A stretch of 64,000 nt of DNA. Origin: CALODP01 sp942492055. GTDB taxonomy: Bacteria > Bacteroidota > Ignavibacteria > Ignavibacteriales > Melioribacteraceae. The position numbers and the translations under genes are program-made. The number at the start of each line of letters is the position of its first letter. Within the stretch, counting starts at the first letter, position 1. Below the pieces are notes generated by a model. That model was given only the letters and a program-made list of their open reading frames with translations, did not search any database and was not told the DNA's origin. The stretch spans positions 1 through 64,000 of the forward strand of contig CALODP010000007.1 of the NCBI GenBank assembly GCA_942492055.1, read 5' to 3'. Of this stretch, positions 35,450-45,332 are shown in pieces.

Positions 35450-36859
35450 ATGAGAATAGAAAAAGATCCTATTGGGGAAGTTGAACTTCCTGATGATGCC
35501 GTATACGGAATAAACACATATAGAGCTAGAGATAATTTTACCAAATCGGGCGAAACTATAAACCCATACCTTATAAAAGCATACTTCTTAGTAAAACAGG
35601 CTGCTTGTCAAACCAATTACAAGGCCGGTCTGTTACTCAAACAGAAGTTCGAGTATATAGAGGAAGCAATTGATAATCTCGTCGACGAAACAGAAGAATG
35701 CATTCAGGGAAAATGTAATTCGATATATGAAAAAATAATCGTTGATCCATATCAAGGTGGCGCGGGTACTTCCCTTAATCTGAATATCAACGAAGTAATC
35801 GCAAATACCGCTCTCGATTTAATGGGAAAAAAGTACGGAGAATATGATTACCTCCATCCGTTTGATCATGTTAATCTATCGCAGTCCTCAAACGATACAT
35901 TTCAATCAGCATTGAGAATAGCGGCAATATATTTAATAAATGAGCTCATAGTCTCGATGTCTTTGTTAACCGAATCCTTAAAAGAAAAGGAAAAGGAATT
36001 CAAGGGTGTTTTGAAACTGGGAAGAACTCAATTCCAGGACGCGGTTCCCGTAACATTAGGACAGGAGTTCGGAGCATACGCCCGTGCTATCGAAAGAGGG
36101 AAAGATCGATTAACCAAGTCCATTGAACTGCTATATCCCTTGAACATGGGCGGGACCGCGATTGGGAACTCGATAACAGCAACCAGGGAATATGTAAAGA
36201 ACATCAACACTCTGTTGAAAAAGATCGTCAAACTCCCCGTATGTAAGGGAGAGAACATGATAGATATTACCCAAAACGGTGATGTATTTACTGAGCTACA
36301 TGGCATTATAACTTCATCGGCCGTATCGACAATAAAAATATGTAACGATCTTCGTTTTCTCTCGAGTGGTCCGCGAGGTGGAATAGGTGAAATAAATCTT
36401 CCGGTTCTACAGGCCGGCTCAAGTATGATGCCCGGAAAGGTCAATCCTGTAATGCTGGAAAACGCTATTCAAATTTCAGAACTGGTAAAGGGAAATAATT
36501 TGGTTATTCAGAACGCGGTTGGGAATGGCAATCTTGAGCTAAATTCATTTCTCCCATTAATAGCACATACTTTTCTGAAATCGATTTCTCTATTAAGAGA
36601 TTCCAATTTGAATTTGACAAAAAATTGTATTAGCGGCATTACAGCCAATGAAGATAGGTGCCGTGAACATCTGCTGAATTCATCCGCGGTAGCAGCTTCT
36701 CTTATTCCGAAATTCGGTTACGAAACCATTCAGGAAATTAGTAGTTACGCCGAAGCTAATAAAATGACATTCATCAAGGCGTTATTGCAAAGTAAGCTTG
36801 TAAAAGAAGAAGAACTTTTTATGATTATCTCTAACGAAATGGGGCTTGATCTGGAATAA
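35450..36859 (+). CDS. aspA: Aspartate ammonia-lyase
   Basis: The enzyme interconverts L-aspartate and fumarate plus ammonia. From ATG at 35450 it has 469 residues, close to the 478 of E. coli AspA, and begins MRIEKDPIGEVELPDDAVYG, the standard start. The fumarase/aspartase signature GSSMMPGKVNP is present with the catalytic Ser324 (E. coli Ser318). Other family motifs are HVNLSQSSND and GRTQFQDAVP. The frame is open for another 115 codons upstream, but the ATG at 35450 follows AGGAGA at a good distance and the upstream part has no homology to the family. Its 3' end is followed by a DMT-family transporter. Confidence 0.95.
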   Translation: MRIEKDPIGEVELPDDAVYGINTYRARDNFTKSGETINPYLIKAYFLVKQAACQTNYKAGLLLKQKFEYIEEAIDNLVDETEECIQGKCNSIYEKIIVDPYQGGAGTSLNLNINEVIANTALDLMGKKYGEYDYLHPFDHVNLSQSSNDTFQSALRIAAIYLINELIVSMSLLTESLKEKEKEFKGVLKLGRTQFQDAVPVTLGQEFGAYARAIERGKDRLTKSIELLYPLNMGGTAIGNSITATREYVKNINTLLKKIVKLPVCKGENMIDITQNGDVFTELHGIITSSAVSTIKICNDLRFLSSGPRGGIGEINLPVLQAGSSMMPGKVNPVMLENAIQISELVKGNNLVIQNAVGNGNLELNSFLPLIAHTFLKSISLLRDSNLNLTKNCISGITANEDRCREHLLNSSAVAASLIPKFGYETIQEISSYAEANKMTFIKALLQSKLVKEEELFMIISNEMGLDLE

Positions 36860-36893
36860 GAATTATTGCGAAGATTCCAATGAGATTGATATT

Positions 36894-37751
36894 ATGATAT
36901 ATTTATTAATTGTTTCGATTGTATGGGCTTTCTCCTTCGGATTGATAAAAGGAAATCTGACCGGATTGGATTCGAACTTTGTTTCATTCGTTCGTCTGTC
37001 TCTCTCTTTTCTTGTGTTTCTCCCCTTTATGGGAATTAGAAATTTATCAATAAAAAAAGGAATTCAATTAGGGATAACCGGTATGCTTCAATACGGATTG
37101 ATGTACATCGCCTACATTTATTCCTATCAATTTCTGAAGGCCTATGAGGTTGCCCTATTCACAATATTTACTCCGATTTACGTTACTGTAATAGATAGCA
37201 TAATCGAAAAGAAAATTGAGAAACTCTTTTACGCCACCTCCATATTGGCCGTTATTGGTACGGGAGTAATTGTATATAACGATATCAGTCGGTCCGGACT
37301 ATTGTTGGGCTTTATGATAGTACAGATTTCCAATATCTGTTTCGCGCTCGGACAAATTCTATATAAAAAGATTATGGAAGATGTTAAGGATTGTAATAAT
37401 CTTCAGGTTTTCGGATTGCTATATTTCGGAGCAGTTATAATTACGGGAATCTTTAGCGCTTTCACAGTTAACTATAATGAACTAACTCTGAGTTCAACAC
37501 AGATTTCCACACTTCTCTATCTCGGAATAATTGCTTCGGGGGTTTGTTTCTTTTTATGGAATGTAGGAGCCAGAAAAACCAATACCGGCGCTTTGGCAAT
37601 TTTCAATAACCTTAAAGTTCCATTGGGAATCGCTTTCTCTTTACTCTTTTTCGGAGAAGGTGCAAACGCGATAACCCTATCAATAGGCGGGGTAATCATA
37701 GTCGGGGCAATTTTCCTCAATGAATACGGGCTTAAAAGAAAAGAAATTTAA
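36894..37751 (+). CDS. EamA/DMT-family transporter
   Basis: A ten-helix membrane protein of the drug/metabolite transporter superfamily, with two EamA halves (the first from residue 1, the second starting about residue 140, LLLGFMIVQISNICFALGQILY). From ATG at 36894 it has 285 residues. The frame is open to 36846 inside aspA, but MIYLLIVSIVWAFSFG is the natural start of the first helix. The substrate is unknown; its position directly after aspA could point to an amino acid or dicarboxylate, by inference. Confidence 0.88.
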   Translation: MIYLLIVSIVWAFSFGLIKGNLTGLDSNFVSFVRLSLSFLVFLPFMGIRNLSIKKGIQLGITGMLQYGLMYIAYIYSYQFLKAYEVALFTIFTPIYVTVIDSIIEKKIEKLFYATSILAVIGTGVIVYNDISRSGLLLGFMIVQISNICFALGQILYKKIMEDVKDCNNLQVFGLLYFGAVIITGIFSAFTVNYNELTLSSTQISTLLYLGIIASGVCFFLWNVGARKTNTGALAIFNNLKVPLGIAFSLLFFGEGANAITLSIGGVIIVGAIFLNEYGLKRKEI

Positions 37752-37836
37752 AAGAAAATTGTTTTTTGAACTTTTAAGCCTTTTCTTTGGATTAATGATT
37801 TAAAATCTTAGAGTTATCTGACAGGGGCTTAGAAGT

Positions 37837-38778
37837 ATGAGAAACAAAAAAGTAACATTTGTGTTAGGAGCAATAGCAGGTATTGCATTACTTTCATTTC
37901 TGAATTTTTGCTTATTGCAAGATGAAAACGGACAACGTTCAATCCACTATCCGCAGAATTATCAAATAGTAACTCCATACATTCCAAGTAGTCTTTCCTT
38001 TTGCGGCGAGGAAGTTCCAATGGATAATTACGAAGTAAAGGAACGAATCGAGCGGGAATTTATCGTTAATTCCTATCGTCATTCTTCAACTCTTTTGTAT
38101 ATTAAAAGAGCCAACAGATGGTTCCCGATAATTGAGAAAATATTGGATAAGAACAACATTCCGGAAGATTTTAAGTTTCTTGCCGTGGCCGAAAGCGGAC
38201 TTGACAATGTTACCTCCCCTGCGGGGGCCAAAGGTTATTGGCAATTTATAAAGAGTGCCGGAAAAAGATACGGATTGGAAATTAATAGCGAAGTTGACGA
38301 AAGATACCATCTCGAAAAAGCTACGGAAGCCGCATGCAAATACTTCAAAGAAGGATATGATAAATATGGTAGCTGGACTTTAGCAGCTGCGTCATACAAT
38401 AGAGGAATGAACGGAATAACCAAGCAACTCAACAAACAAAAAACCAACAACTACTATAATTTGGTTCTCGGTGAAGAGACTTCCCGCTATATTGCAAGAA
38501 TTGTAACCCTAAAAGCGATTATGGAAAATCCCGAATTATACGGTTTTAGAATAAAAGATGAAGAATTATATCCGGAATTGGAAACTTATACGGTAAAAGT
38601 TAAGTCTAATGTTACAGATTTAGCAGATTTCGCTAAAAAGCATGGTATTAATTACAAAATTCTCAAAATGTATAATCCATGGTTGCGAGATAATTTACTG
38701 AAAAACAAAAATAATAAGACTTACTCAATTAAAATTCCCGCGGAGGGATCAATTTATGTCATTCCGGAAAGAGAATAG
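37837..38778 (+). CDS. Membrane-bound lytic murein transglycosylase (MltD-like)
   Basis: This 313-residue protein cuts peptidoglycan. It has one N-terminal transmembrane anchor (residues 7-26), an SLT domain with catalytic Glu119 in FLAVAESGLDN and the family motifs SPAGAKGYWQFI and AAASYNRGMNGI, and a C-terminal LysM-like segment (TYTVKVKSNVTDLADFAKKHG). The second gene begins 23 nt before its stop codon, so the two are translationally coupled. It resembles MltD rather than the soluble Slt70. Confidence 0.9.
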   Translation: MRNKKVTFVLGAIAGIALLSFLNFCLLQDENGQRSIHYPQNYQIVTPYIPSSLSFCGEEVPMDNYEVKERIEREFIVNSYRHSSTLLYIKRANRWFPIIEKILDKNNIPEDFKFLAVAESGLDNVTSPAGAKGYWQFIKSAGKRYGLEINSEVDERYHLEKATEAACKYFKEGYDKYGSWTLAAASYNRGMNGITKQLNKQKTNNYYNLVLGEETSRYIARIVTLKAIMENPELYGFRIKDEELYPELETYTVKVKSNVTDLADFAKKHGINYKILKMYNPWLRDNLLKNKNNKTYSIKIPAEGSIYVIPERE

Positions 38779-39220
38779 AATCTTGTTTTTAATTATTTGT
38801 ATAATTTTTCTTTTCTCCGTTGAAATGTTTTCACAAAGTGCTTCCGACTCCTCTTCTGTGTCTGATAGCACTCAAATCAATGAAGTCTCCTCAAAGCGGA
38901 CCATAACATGGCATATGTTAAATAATCCGGAGCTATATCTGCAAACGTATTATTCTGTGGATGAATCGGCTTTGGAACTGAATTACGCCAGCCTTTACTA
39001 TCAGGAAACAGAAAAACTGAGTAAGGAAGAATTCAAGTATAAGTTACAAAACGATCTGAAAGCTAACCTATCACAAGCCTTGCAATGGAAAACTAACACT
39101 AAATTAGGATTTGTGGAAAAAGTATTGGGTTACGCGGTTTCTGCCACTGCAGCAGGAATGGCCGTATATCACGTATCCAAATATGGTAACGAATATTTCA
39201 AAGGGAAGAAAAAGAAGTAA
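38756..39220 (+). CDS. Exported small protein coupled to the transglycosylase
   Basis: A 154-residue protein with an N-terminal hydrophobic segment (ILFLIICIIFLFSVEMF), a Ser/Thr-rich spacer (SASDSSSVSDST), a helical middle (ETEKLSKEEFKYKLQNDL), a second weak hydrophobic stretch (VLGYAVSATAAGMAVYHV) and a lysine-rich end (KGKKKK). It overlaps the transglycosylase gene by 23 nt. No family is recognised; a partner role for the transglycosylase is inference from coupling. Its stop abuts that of the convergent rluD-like gene. Confidence 0.65.
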   Translation: MSFRKENRILFLIICIIFLFSVEMFSQSASDSSSVSDSTQINEVSSKRTITWHMLNNPELYLQTYYSVDESALELNYASLYYQETEKLSKEEFKYKLQNDLKANLSQALQWKTNTKLGFVEKVLGYAVSATAAGMAVYHVSKYGNEYFKGKKKK

Positions 39221-40201
39221 CTATACTCTCAACTTCTCAATCAAAGTAGCCATATCTTCGGGAAGCTCCGAATTGAATACCATGTGCTCTTCCTTTCTTG
39301 GATGCAAGAACCCTAATGTCTTAGCGTGAAGAGCTTGTCTTTGGATTATTTCCAATAGATTATCTACACGGCTTTTCATTTTAGGCAAACTGCTTCCGCA
39401 AATAATCTGACGACCACCGTAAGTAGGATCACCGAATATCGGATGATTAATGTGAGATAGATGCACTCTAATTTGATGGGTTCTTCCGGTCTTCAACCTC
39501 AGCTTAAGTAACGAAGCAAATTCGAATTCTTCGATAACTTCGTAAAAAGTGTGAGCATATTTCCCTTCGTTTTCACTTACCGCGAATTTTTTACGATCCT
39601 TTTTACTACGGGCGATATTACCGATTATCTCCCCTTTCTTCTCGTCGAATAATCCCCAACATACAGCCCAATACTCTCTTTCGGTGGTATGAGCAGCAAA
39701 TTGTTTCGCAAGTTCGGAATGGGTAAACTCTTCTTTGGCAATAACAAGGAGCCCAGTTGTATCTTTATCAATTCTATGAACAATTCCGGGACGTTCCGGA
39801 GCGTTGAAATTGCTAAGATTTCGGGTGTAATGTAATAATGCGTTTACAAGGGTTCCGGTATGATTTCCCAACGCGGGATGGACAACCATCCCGGCCGGTT
39901 TATTCAATAATATTACATATTCGTCTTCATAGACAATTTCCAGAGGTATATCTTCTGGTTCGGTCTCTTCGGGGCGAGGAGAACATGGAATTCGGACTTC
40001 TATGGAATCATCGGGAGTAACCTTGTAACTGGATTTTTTTAACTCCCCGTTCACGAAAACTCTATCATCTTCAATTAGCTTTTGAACTCTGGAACGCGTT
40101 GCTCTTTCAAGAGAATTGGCTAAAAACAGATCAAGTCTTTCTTTCCTCTTACCACTTTCAATTTCGAACTTATATATTTTCTCTGTTATTATCTTCGACA
40201 T
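39221..40201 (-). CDS. rluD: RluA-family 23S rRNA pseudouridine synthase (RluD-like)
   Basis: The enzyme isomerises uridines in 23S rRNA. The 326-residue protein has an N-terminal S4 RNA-binding domain (about 20-75, KRKERLDLFLANSL) and the catalytic domain with the signature HRIDKDTTGLL (catalytic Asp145), LLNKPAGMVVHP and RTHQIRVHLSHI. It is the last gene of the run yggS, divIVA, punA, membrane protein, ileS, dksA-like, lspA, rluD, overlapping lspA by 32 nt. The precise uridine targets are inferred from similarity to RluD. Confidence 0.93.
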   Translation of the reverse strand: MSKIITEKIYKFEIESGKRKERLDLFLANSLERATRSRVQKLIEDDRVFVNGELKKSSYKVTPDDSIEVRIPCSPRPEETEPEDIPLEIVYEDEYVILLNKPAGMVVHPALGNHTGTLVNALLHYTRNLSNFNAPERPGIVHRIDKDTTGLLVIAKEEFTHSELAKQFAAHTTEREYWAVCWGLFDEKKGEIIGNIARSKKDRKKFAVSENEGKYAHTFYEVIEEFEFASLLKLRLKTGRTHQIRVHLSHINHPIFGDPTYGGRQIICGSSLPKMKSRVDNLLEIIQRQALHAKTLGFLHPRKEEHMVFNSELPEDMATLIEKLRV

Positions 40202-40877
40202 CTTTATTGTTCAGCTTCTCGTTTGTCTTTGGTGATTCGTGCGCTTCCTCTTCATCAATTACATTTTCAACACAATTTTCGCATGCGACACTAATAGTTT
40301 GCTCACTGGCAACCGCTAATACTTCTTCTTCGTTTTCTTCTGTAACTTCCTTGTGGAAAAAGATTAAAATCACTACTCCGATAGTAACCGCGGCATCAGC
40401 AACATTGAATATCGGCCATCTGTCGTATGTATGCCCGAATATGGTGAAATCCCAAAAATCAACGTTGAAGAAATCAACAACTTTTCCGTAAAACAAGGGA
40501 GCATAATCGTAAATTACACCATAGAACATTCTATCGATAAGATTACCAACCGCGCCCGCCAAAATAAGAGCCAGTGCGACCCTCAAAACGAGTTTCTGAT
40601 TTCTAACTTTATAAAGATAGATTAAGATCCCGATACTGGCGAAAAGAGAAAAAAGGGATAATAACAACTTGGAACCATCTCCGACTGTTATACCGAATGC
40701 CATTCCCGGATTTTCAACGAATGTAATTTTGAAAAAATCTCCAATTACATTCACACTCTCGCCATAAGCCATTCCCTTCCAGTTAATACCCAGGAAAGGA
40801 ATGGAAATCCCTTTGACAAACAACTTCGAAAGCTGGTCAACAACAAACACAGTAAATGATAGATATAAAACTCTCAA
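40170..40877 (-). CDS. lspA: Prolipoprotein signal peptidase with acidic C-terminal tail
   Basis: LspA cleaves signal peptides of diacylated prolipoproteins in the inner membrane. The first 178 residues are a normal LspA with four helices and the catalytic aspartates Asp115 (GNLIDRM) and Asp161 (FNVADAAV). The start is TTG at 40877; an AGG with 7-nt spacing precedes it. The last 57 residues are an unusual acidic, Asn/Glu-rich tail with two close cysteines (ACENC) that is not part of typical LspA and contributes the 32-nt overlap with rluD. The many lipoproteins in the window fit with the presence of this enzyme. Confidence 0.92.
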   Translation of the reverse strand: MRVLYLSFTVFVVDQLSKLFVKGISIPFLGINWKGMAYGESVNVIGDFFKITFVENPGMAFGITVGDGSKLLLSLFSLFASIGILIYLYKVRNQKLVLRVALALILAGAVGNLIDRMFYGVIYDYAPLFYGKVVDFFNVDFWDFTIFGHTYDRWPIFNVADAAVTIGVVILIFFHKEVTEENEEEVLAVASEQTISVACENCVENVIDEEEAHESPKTNEKLNNKDVEDNNRENI

Positions 40878-40908
40878 TAATAAGCCTATCTTTTTTCAGA
40901 ATAAACAA

Positions 40909-41484
40909 TTACTTCTGTAACTTCTTCACCTCAACACAATGCTGCGTATGCGGAACAGCCATCAATCTCTCTTTCGGGATTAAAGGACAAGTCGGGCATA
41001 GATGTTTCGGCTCGTCCATACAATCGATGCAAATTCCGTATGTACCGTTTTCAATGCGTTGAAGCGCATCATCAAGATATCCTAAGAACTTATTCTCTCG
41101 CTGAGCCCAAAGATAAAGCTTTTCTCTTTCTTGAGCGTCTGTCCCCTGCTCAGCCATATGTAAAGAATAAGGAGAACTTTCATTTACATATTGACCCGTA
41201 GTAGGATCCATCATTTGTTCTTTCAATTTCTGAAGTTGATCAATAATTTCATCACGTTTTTCCATGATGAGTTTTTTGAATTTCTCCAGATCTCTCTTCG
41301 AATATCCTTTCACCTTCTTCGTTTTCTTCAAAGGTGTTATTATTTCAACTTCTTTGGTAACAGGGGATTTAATTACCGTTTTCGAAGTTGTTTTCTTTAC
41401 TTCCGTCTTTTTTGGCGCGACTGTTTTTTTCGCGGTAGCGGAAGTTTTCTTTGTTGTTGCTTTCCCCTCAGCTTTTTTAGCCAT
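40909..41484 (-). CDS. DksA/TraR-type protein with histone-H1-like N-terminal tail
   Basis: From ATG at 41484 (behind GGAGG) the protein has 191 residues. Residues 1-65 are Lys/Ala/Thr-rich (AKKAEGKATTKKTSATAKK) like a histone H1 tail. The rest is a DksA/TraR module: coiled-coil helices (LEKFKKLIMEKRDEIIDQLQK) and a zinc-finger-like end with CIDC followed by MDEPKHLCPTC and RLMAVPHTQHC. Canonical members have CxxC, about 17 residues, CxxC; here an extra CPTC is inserted and the last cysteine of the second pair is missing. It lies between ileS and lspA, as short DksA-like genes often do. It may tune RNA polymerase, or bind DNA through the basic tail. Confidence 0.85.
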   Translation of the reverse strand: MAKKAEGKATTKKTSATAKKTVAPKKTEVKKTTSKTVIKSPVTKEVEIITPLKKTKKVKGYSKRDLEKFKKLIMEKRDEIIDQLQKLKEQMMDPTTGQYVNESSPYSLHMAEQGTDAQEREKLYLWAQRENKFLGYLDDALQRIENGTYGICIDCMDEPKHLCPTCPLIPKERLMAVPHTQHCVEVKKLQK

Positions 41485-41506
41485 TGTTACCTCCAACTAA
41501 GGCAAA

Positions 41507-44500
41507 TTAACTATCGGATTTTTTTATTGTGATTTTACAATTGTAATCACCAACTTTCCATTCTTGCATAAATCCGTCAGTACTCTCCCCACTGTCCAAA
41601 CTATCGGCTAATACTTCGCTCATAATATATTCATCGAAATCTTTTAGATACTCGGAAAGTTTGTCATCAGATGAATAGGTAACATTAATTCTATCCATCA
41701 CGTCCAACCCTGCATCTTTTCTCATGTTCTGTATTCTGTTAACCAATTCTCTCGAAAGCCCTTCGGCAATCAGGTCTTCGGTTAATTCCGAATCAATCGC
41801 TACAGTTACACCTTCTTCGGTCTCAACAACCCAACCTTCGATTTCCGTGCTGATAATATCAACATCAGAAGTAGTAACCGTAACTTTACTATCTTGAACT
41901 TCAATCTCTATCTGTCCATCCGCTTCCAATTTACTAATTTCTTCTTTAGTAAATGAGGCAATTCTTGCAGACAAAGGTTTTACCATCTTACCATATTTTG
42001 GTTCCGATAGCTTTAAAATTAGCTTTTGCTGATTTATTAACGATACTGGAATCATCGTCAAGCACAATAAGCTCTTTGATATTAACTTCATCCAATATCA
42101 CTTCTTTCATTTCCTCGGCAGCCTTACGTTTCGATTTATCGATAGCAATCATAATCTTAGCCAAAGGCTGTCTTACTTTTAGATTGGATTTTGCTCTCAT
42201 CGATCTTGTAAGATAAACTACTTTTTGAGCGATATCCATCTTCTCTTCAAGAGCTTCGTCTCTGTATCCGATTTCCGGGAAATTAACCAAATGTACCGAT
42301 TCGCATGTTTCTTTACCGGTAGCGGCGTTTAAGTTCTGAAAGAGCTCTTCCGCTATAAATGGAGCAAATGGCGCAGTAAGCTTGGCAACAGTCATCAAGC
42401 AGTCGTACAATGTTTGATATGCGGCCATTTTGTTTGTGTTAACTTCCGATTTCCAGAAACGTCTTCTACATCTTCTAACATACCAGTTTGATAACTGATC
42501 AATTGTAAACGCAGATACTTCTCTGGCAGCTCGTGTTACATCGAAATTGTCCATATGCTTTTGGTAATCTGCAACCAAAGCGTTTAATTTGGAAATAATC
42601 CATCTGTCAATTTCCTGACGCTCTTCGTATGGTACGGTTTCCCCTGAGAAATCGAACCCGTCGATATTTGCGTACAAAGCGAAGAAGTTATATGTATTAA
42701 CAAGAGTTCCGAAGAATTTTCTCTGAACTTCCTGAACACCTTCCTCATCAAATAATGTTGGTCTCCAAGGAGGACTTGTAGTTACCAAATACCATCTCGC
42801 GGCATCGGCACCGTATTTGTCAAACAATTCGAAAGGATTAACAGTGTTCCCTTTCGATTTCGACATCTTCATCCCCTGTTTATCAAGGATAAGCTCGTTA
42901 ACCATTACGTTTTTGTATGCAACATTATCAAACAACATTGTCCCGATAGCGTGCATTGTATAGAACCATCCACGAGTCTGATCAATACCTTCGCAGATAA
43001 AATCAGCAGGATAGTTTTTCTCGAAATATTCTTTGTTTTCAAACGGATAATGTAATTGAGCAAAAGGCATTGAGCCCGAATCGAACCAAACGTCGATCAA
43101 TTCAGGAGTTCTCAGGTAAACCTTGCCATCTTTTTCAAAATAGATGTCATCAACAAACGGTTTGTGAAGATCAATCTCTTCATCAGGTAATTCGGAAACT
43201 TTAACTACTTTTCCATCCCTTTCAATCAAACCTTCTTTCAATTGTTCAATACTTCCGACAGCGAACATATCTTCGCCATCTTCACTTACCCATATTGGTA
43301 AAGGTGTTGCCCAGAATCTGTCTCTCGAAAGAGCCCAGTCCTTATTATCTTCAAGCCAGTTACCGAATCTTCCGGCACCAACCTCTGGAGGACACCAATT
43401 TATCTCTTTATTCAACTGAACCATCTTATCGGCGATATCAGTTGTTTTAATAAACCATGATTCGCGAGCATAATAAATTACAGGAACATTATCAAATCTC
43501 CAGCTAAACGGATAGGAGTGGACGATAGTTTCCTTTTTGTACAACTGCCCTTTTTGCTTCAACATATAGATAATGTCAGGGTCAGCGTCTTTAACGAATT
43601 GTCCTTTGAAGTCGGTAATTTCATCGGTGAATAATCCACCGCGAGTTACCGGCTGCAAGAAAGGAAGATTATATTTTTTAGAGACTTCGTAGTCATCGGC
43701 ACCAAAAGCAGGAGCCAAATGAACGATACCGGAACCATCTTCGGTACTAACGAAATTCGCTTCGATTACATAGAAGCCTTTCTTATCGACTTTCAAATAA
43801 TCGAATAACTGAACGTAGCTTTGTCCTAGAAGATCACTTCCCTTATATTCGGCTACAATTTCATATTCTTCTTTCAAGACACCCAATCTTTCTTTTGCCA
43901 AGATTAGGTATTTATCTTCGGTTTTCACCTTAACGTAATCAATTTCAGTTCCGACAGCCAAAGCAACATTCGAAACTAATGTCCATGGAGTGGTTGTCCA
44001 AACCAAGAAATAAGTATCTCCCTCTTTGGTCAACTCCGATTCTTCCAGTTTCATCATTACATAAACGGAAGGATCTTTAGTTTCCTTATATCCCAAAGCC
44101 AATTCGTGAGAAGAAAGAACAGTCTCCGATTTCGGACATTGAGGAACAATTTTGTAATCTTTGAAGATAAGTCCTTTGTCGAACATTGTTTTCAATGCCC
44201 ACCAAACCGACTCAATGTAATTATTCGTACAAGTTACATAAGCTTCTTCGAGATTGATCCAGTAGCCCATTCTATCGGTCATCTTTTCCCACATATCTTT
44301 GTATGTGAAAACGGAATCGCGACATGCTTTATTATATTTTTCTACTCCGAACTCAGGAATTTCACTTTTGCTTTTTATTCCTAACTGTTTTTCCACTTCG
44401 ATTTCAACAGGTAATCCGTGTGTATCCCATCCGGCTCTTCTGTGAACTTCGTAACCTTGCATTGTTTTGTAACGACAAACCAAATCTTTAAGTGTTCTTG

Positions 44501-44684
44501 CCATTACATGATGTAAACCAGGTTTTCCGTTTGCTGTCGGAGGACCTTCGTAAAATGTAAAGTAATCACCACCTTTACGTGTATCGATACTTTTTTCGAA
44601 TATATTATTCTCTTTCCAAAATTTTAATATATTCTCTTCGATCTCAGGGTATTTCACCTTATCATATTGTTTGAATCCAGCCAT
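41507..44684 (-). CDS. ileS: Isoleucyl-tRNA synthetase, split by a one-base frameshift
   Basis: IleRS charges tRNA-Ile. The main frame from 44684 runs 898 codons and contains the HIGH-type motif (PGLHHVMART), the editing domain, and KMSKS (GMKMSKSKGNT); it ends abruptly as KAIGTKIW-stop at 41988. The remaining C-terminal domain continues in another frame to 41507, starting PKYGKMVKPLSARI. Joining them after AIG restores the family sequence AIG-PKYGK and a length of about 1058 residues, usual for this type. The shift is explained by one extra base at about 42002-42003 (GGAACC instead of GGACC on the coding strand). Both parts are otherwise intact, so a sequencing error or very recent mutation is likeliest; +1 recoding cannot be excluded. 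Confidence 0.93.
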
Positions 44685-44711
44685 TGTACTTTCTTCTAAT
44701 TTATTCTAAAT

Positions 44712-45332
44712 CTATTCAATTTCGTCCGATTCGTATTTTCGAATCAATTCTCTTTCTGCGGAAATAAATTCTTTTAAGCGAGCCTCAATTTGCTCTTTCT
44801 TACGGTTATAATCAACAGCTTTTCGTTCCGCCTCGAAAAGTATTTTTTCAGCTTTAACCTTCGCTTCATTCAAAACCAAATCCGATCTTCTTTTGGTTTC
44901 CTCTGTGGCTAAAGCGTCATTATCCTTTTTCTCTCTGAGCCCGTTAACTTCTCTTTGAAGAATAAGTAACTCGGATACTGTCATTCCGAACAGAGCCATT
45001 GTCCCGAGAAATACATTTCTCAGAGTGTATAAAATAACATTTTCGGTAATAACATTATTAATCCCGAAATAATCACTAAATGAAAGGACCAATAGAATAC
45101 TCAATCCACATGTAGCTACAATAACGGAATATACAACTTTTCCTCCGCTTACCCAGCCGATAGTTTTATTTATTAACCACCCGCATGTAAAAGCGAATAA
45201 GGAAAGAGTAAAGAGAACCGTAAAACCCTCAATTCCGTCATGAAAGAGTTCGGTACTCAGAAAATTCGACATAAAGATTATTATCGATAATAATACCGGT
45301 GTCAGATAATATTTCTTCTTTTGTATTGTCAC
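44712..45332 (-). CDS. Four-helix membrane protein with coiled-coil tail
   Basis: A 206-residue protein with four transmembrane helices (about residues 10-28, 38-55, 66-86 and 98-122) and a charged helical tail (135-206, KRRSDLVLNEAKVKAEKILFE) that ends on the cytoplasmic side. The tail resembles the ATP synthase b-subunit/DivIVA style coiled coils. It overlaps punA by 4 nt and precedes ileS by 27 nt. Next to the DivIVA-like gene a role at the cell envelope or division site is possible but unproven. Confidence 0.7.
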   Translation of the reverse strand: MTIQKKKYYLTPVLLSIIIFMSNFLSTELFHDGIEGFTVLFTLSLFAFTCGWLINKTIGWVSGGKVVYSVIVATCGLSILLVLSFSDYFGINNVITENVILYTLRNVFLGTMALFGMTVSELLILQREVNGLREKKDNDALATEETKRRSDLVLNEAKVKAEKILFEAERKAVDYNRKKEQIEARLKEFISAERELIRKYESDEIE

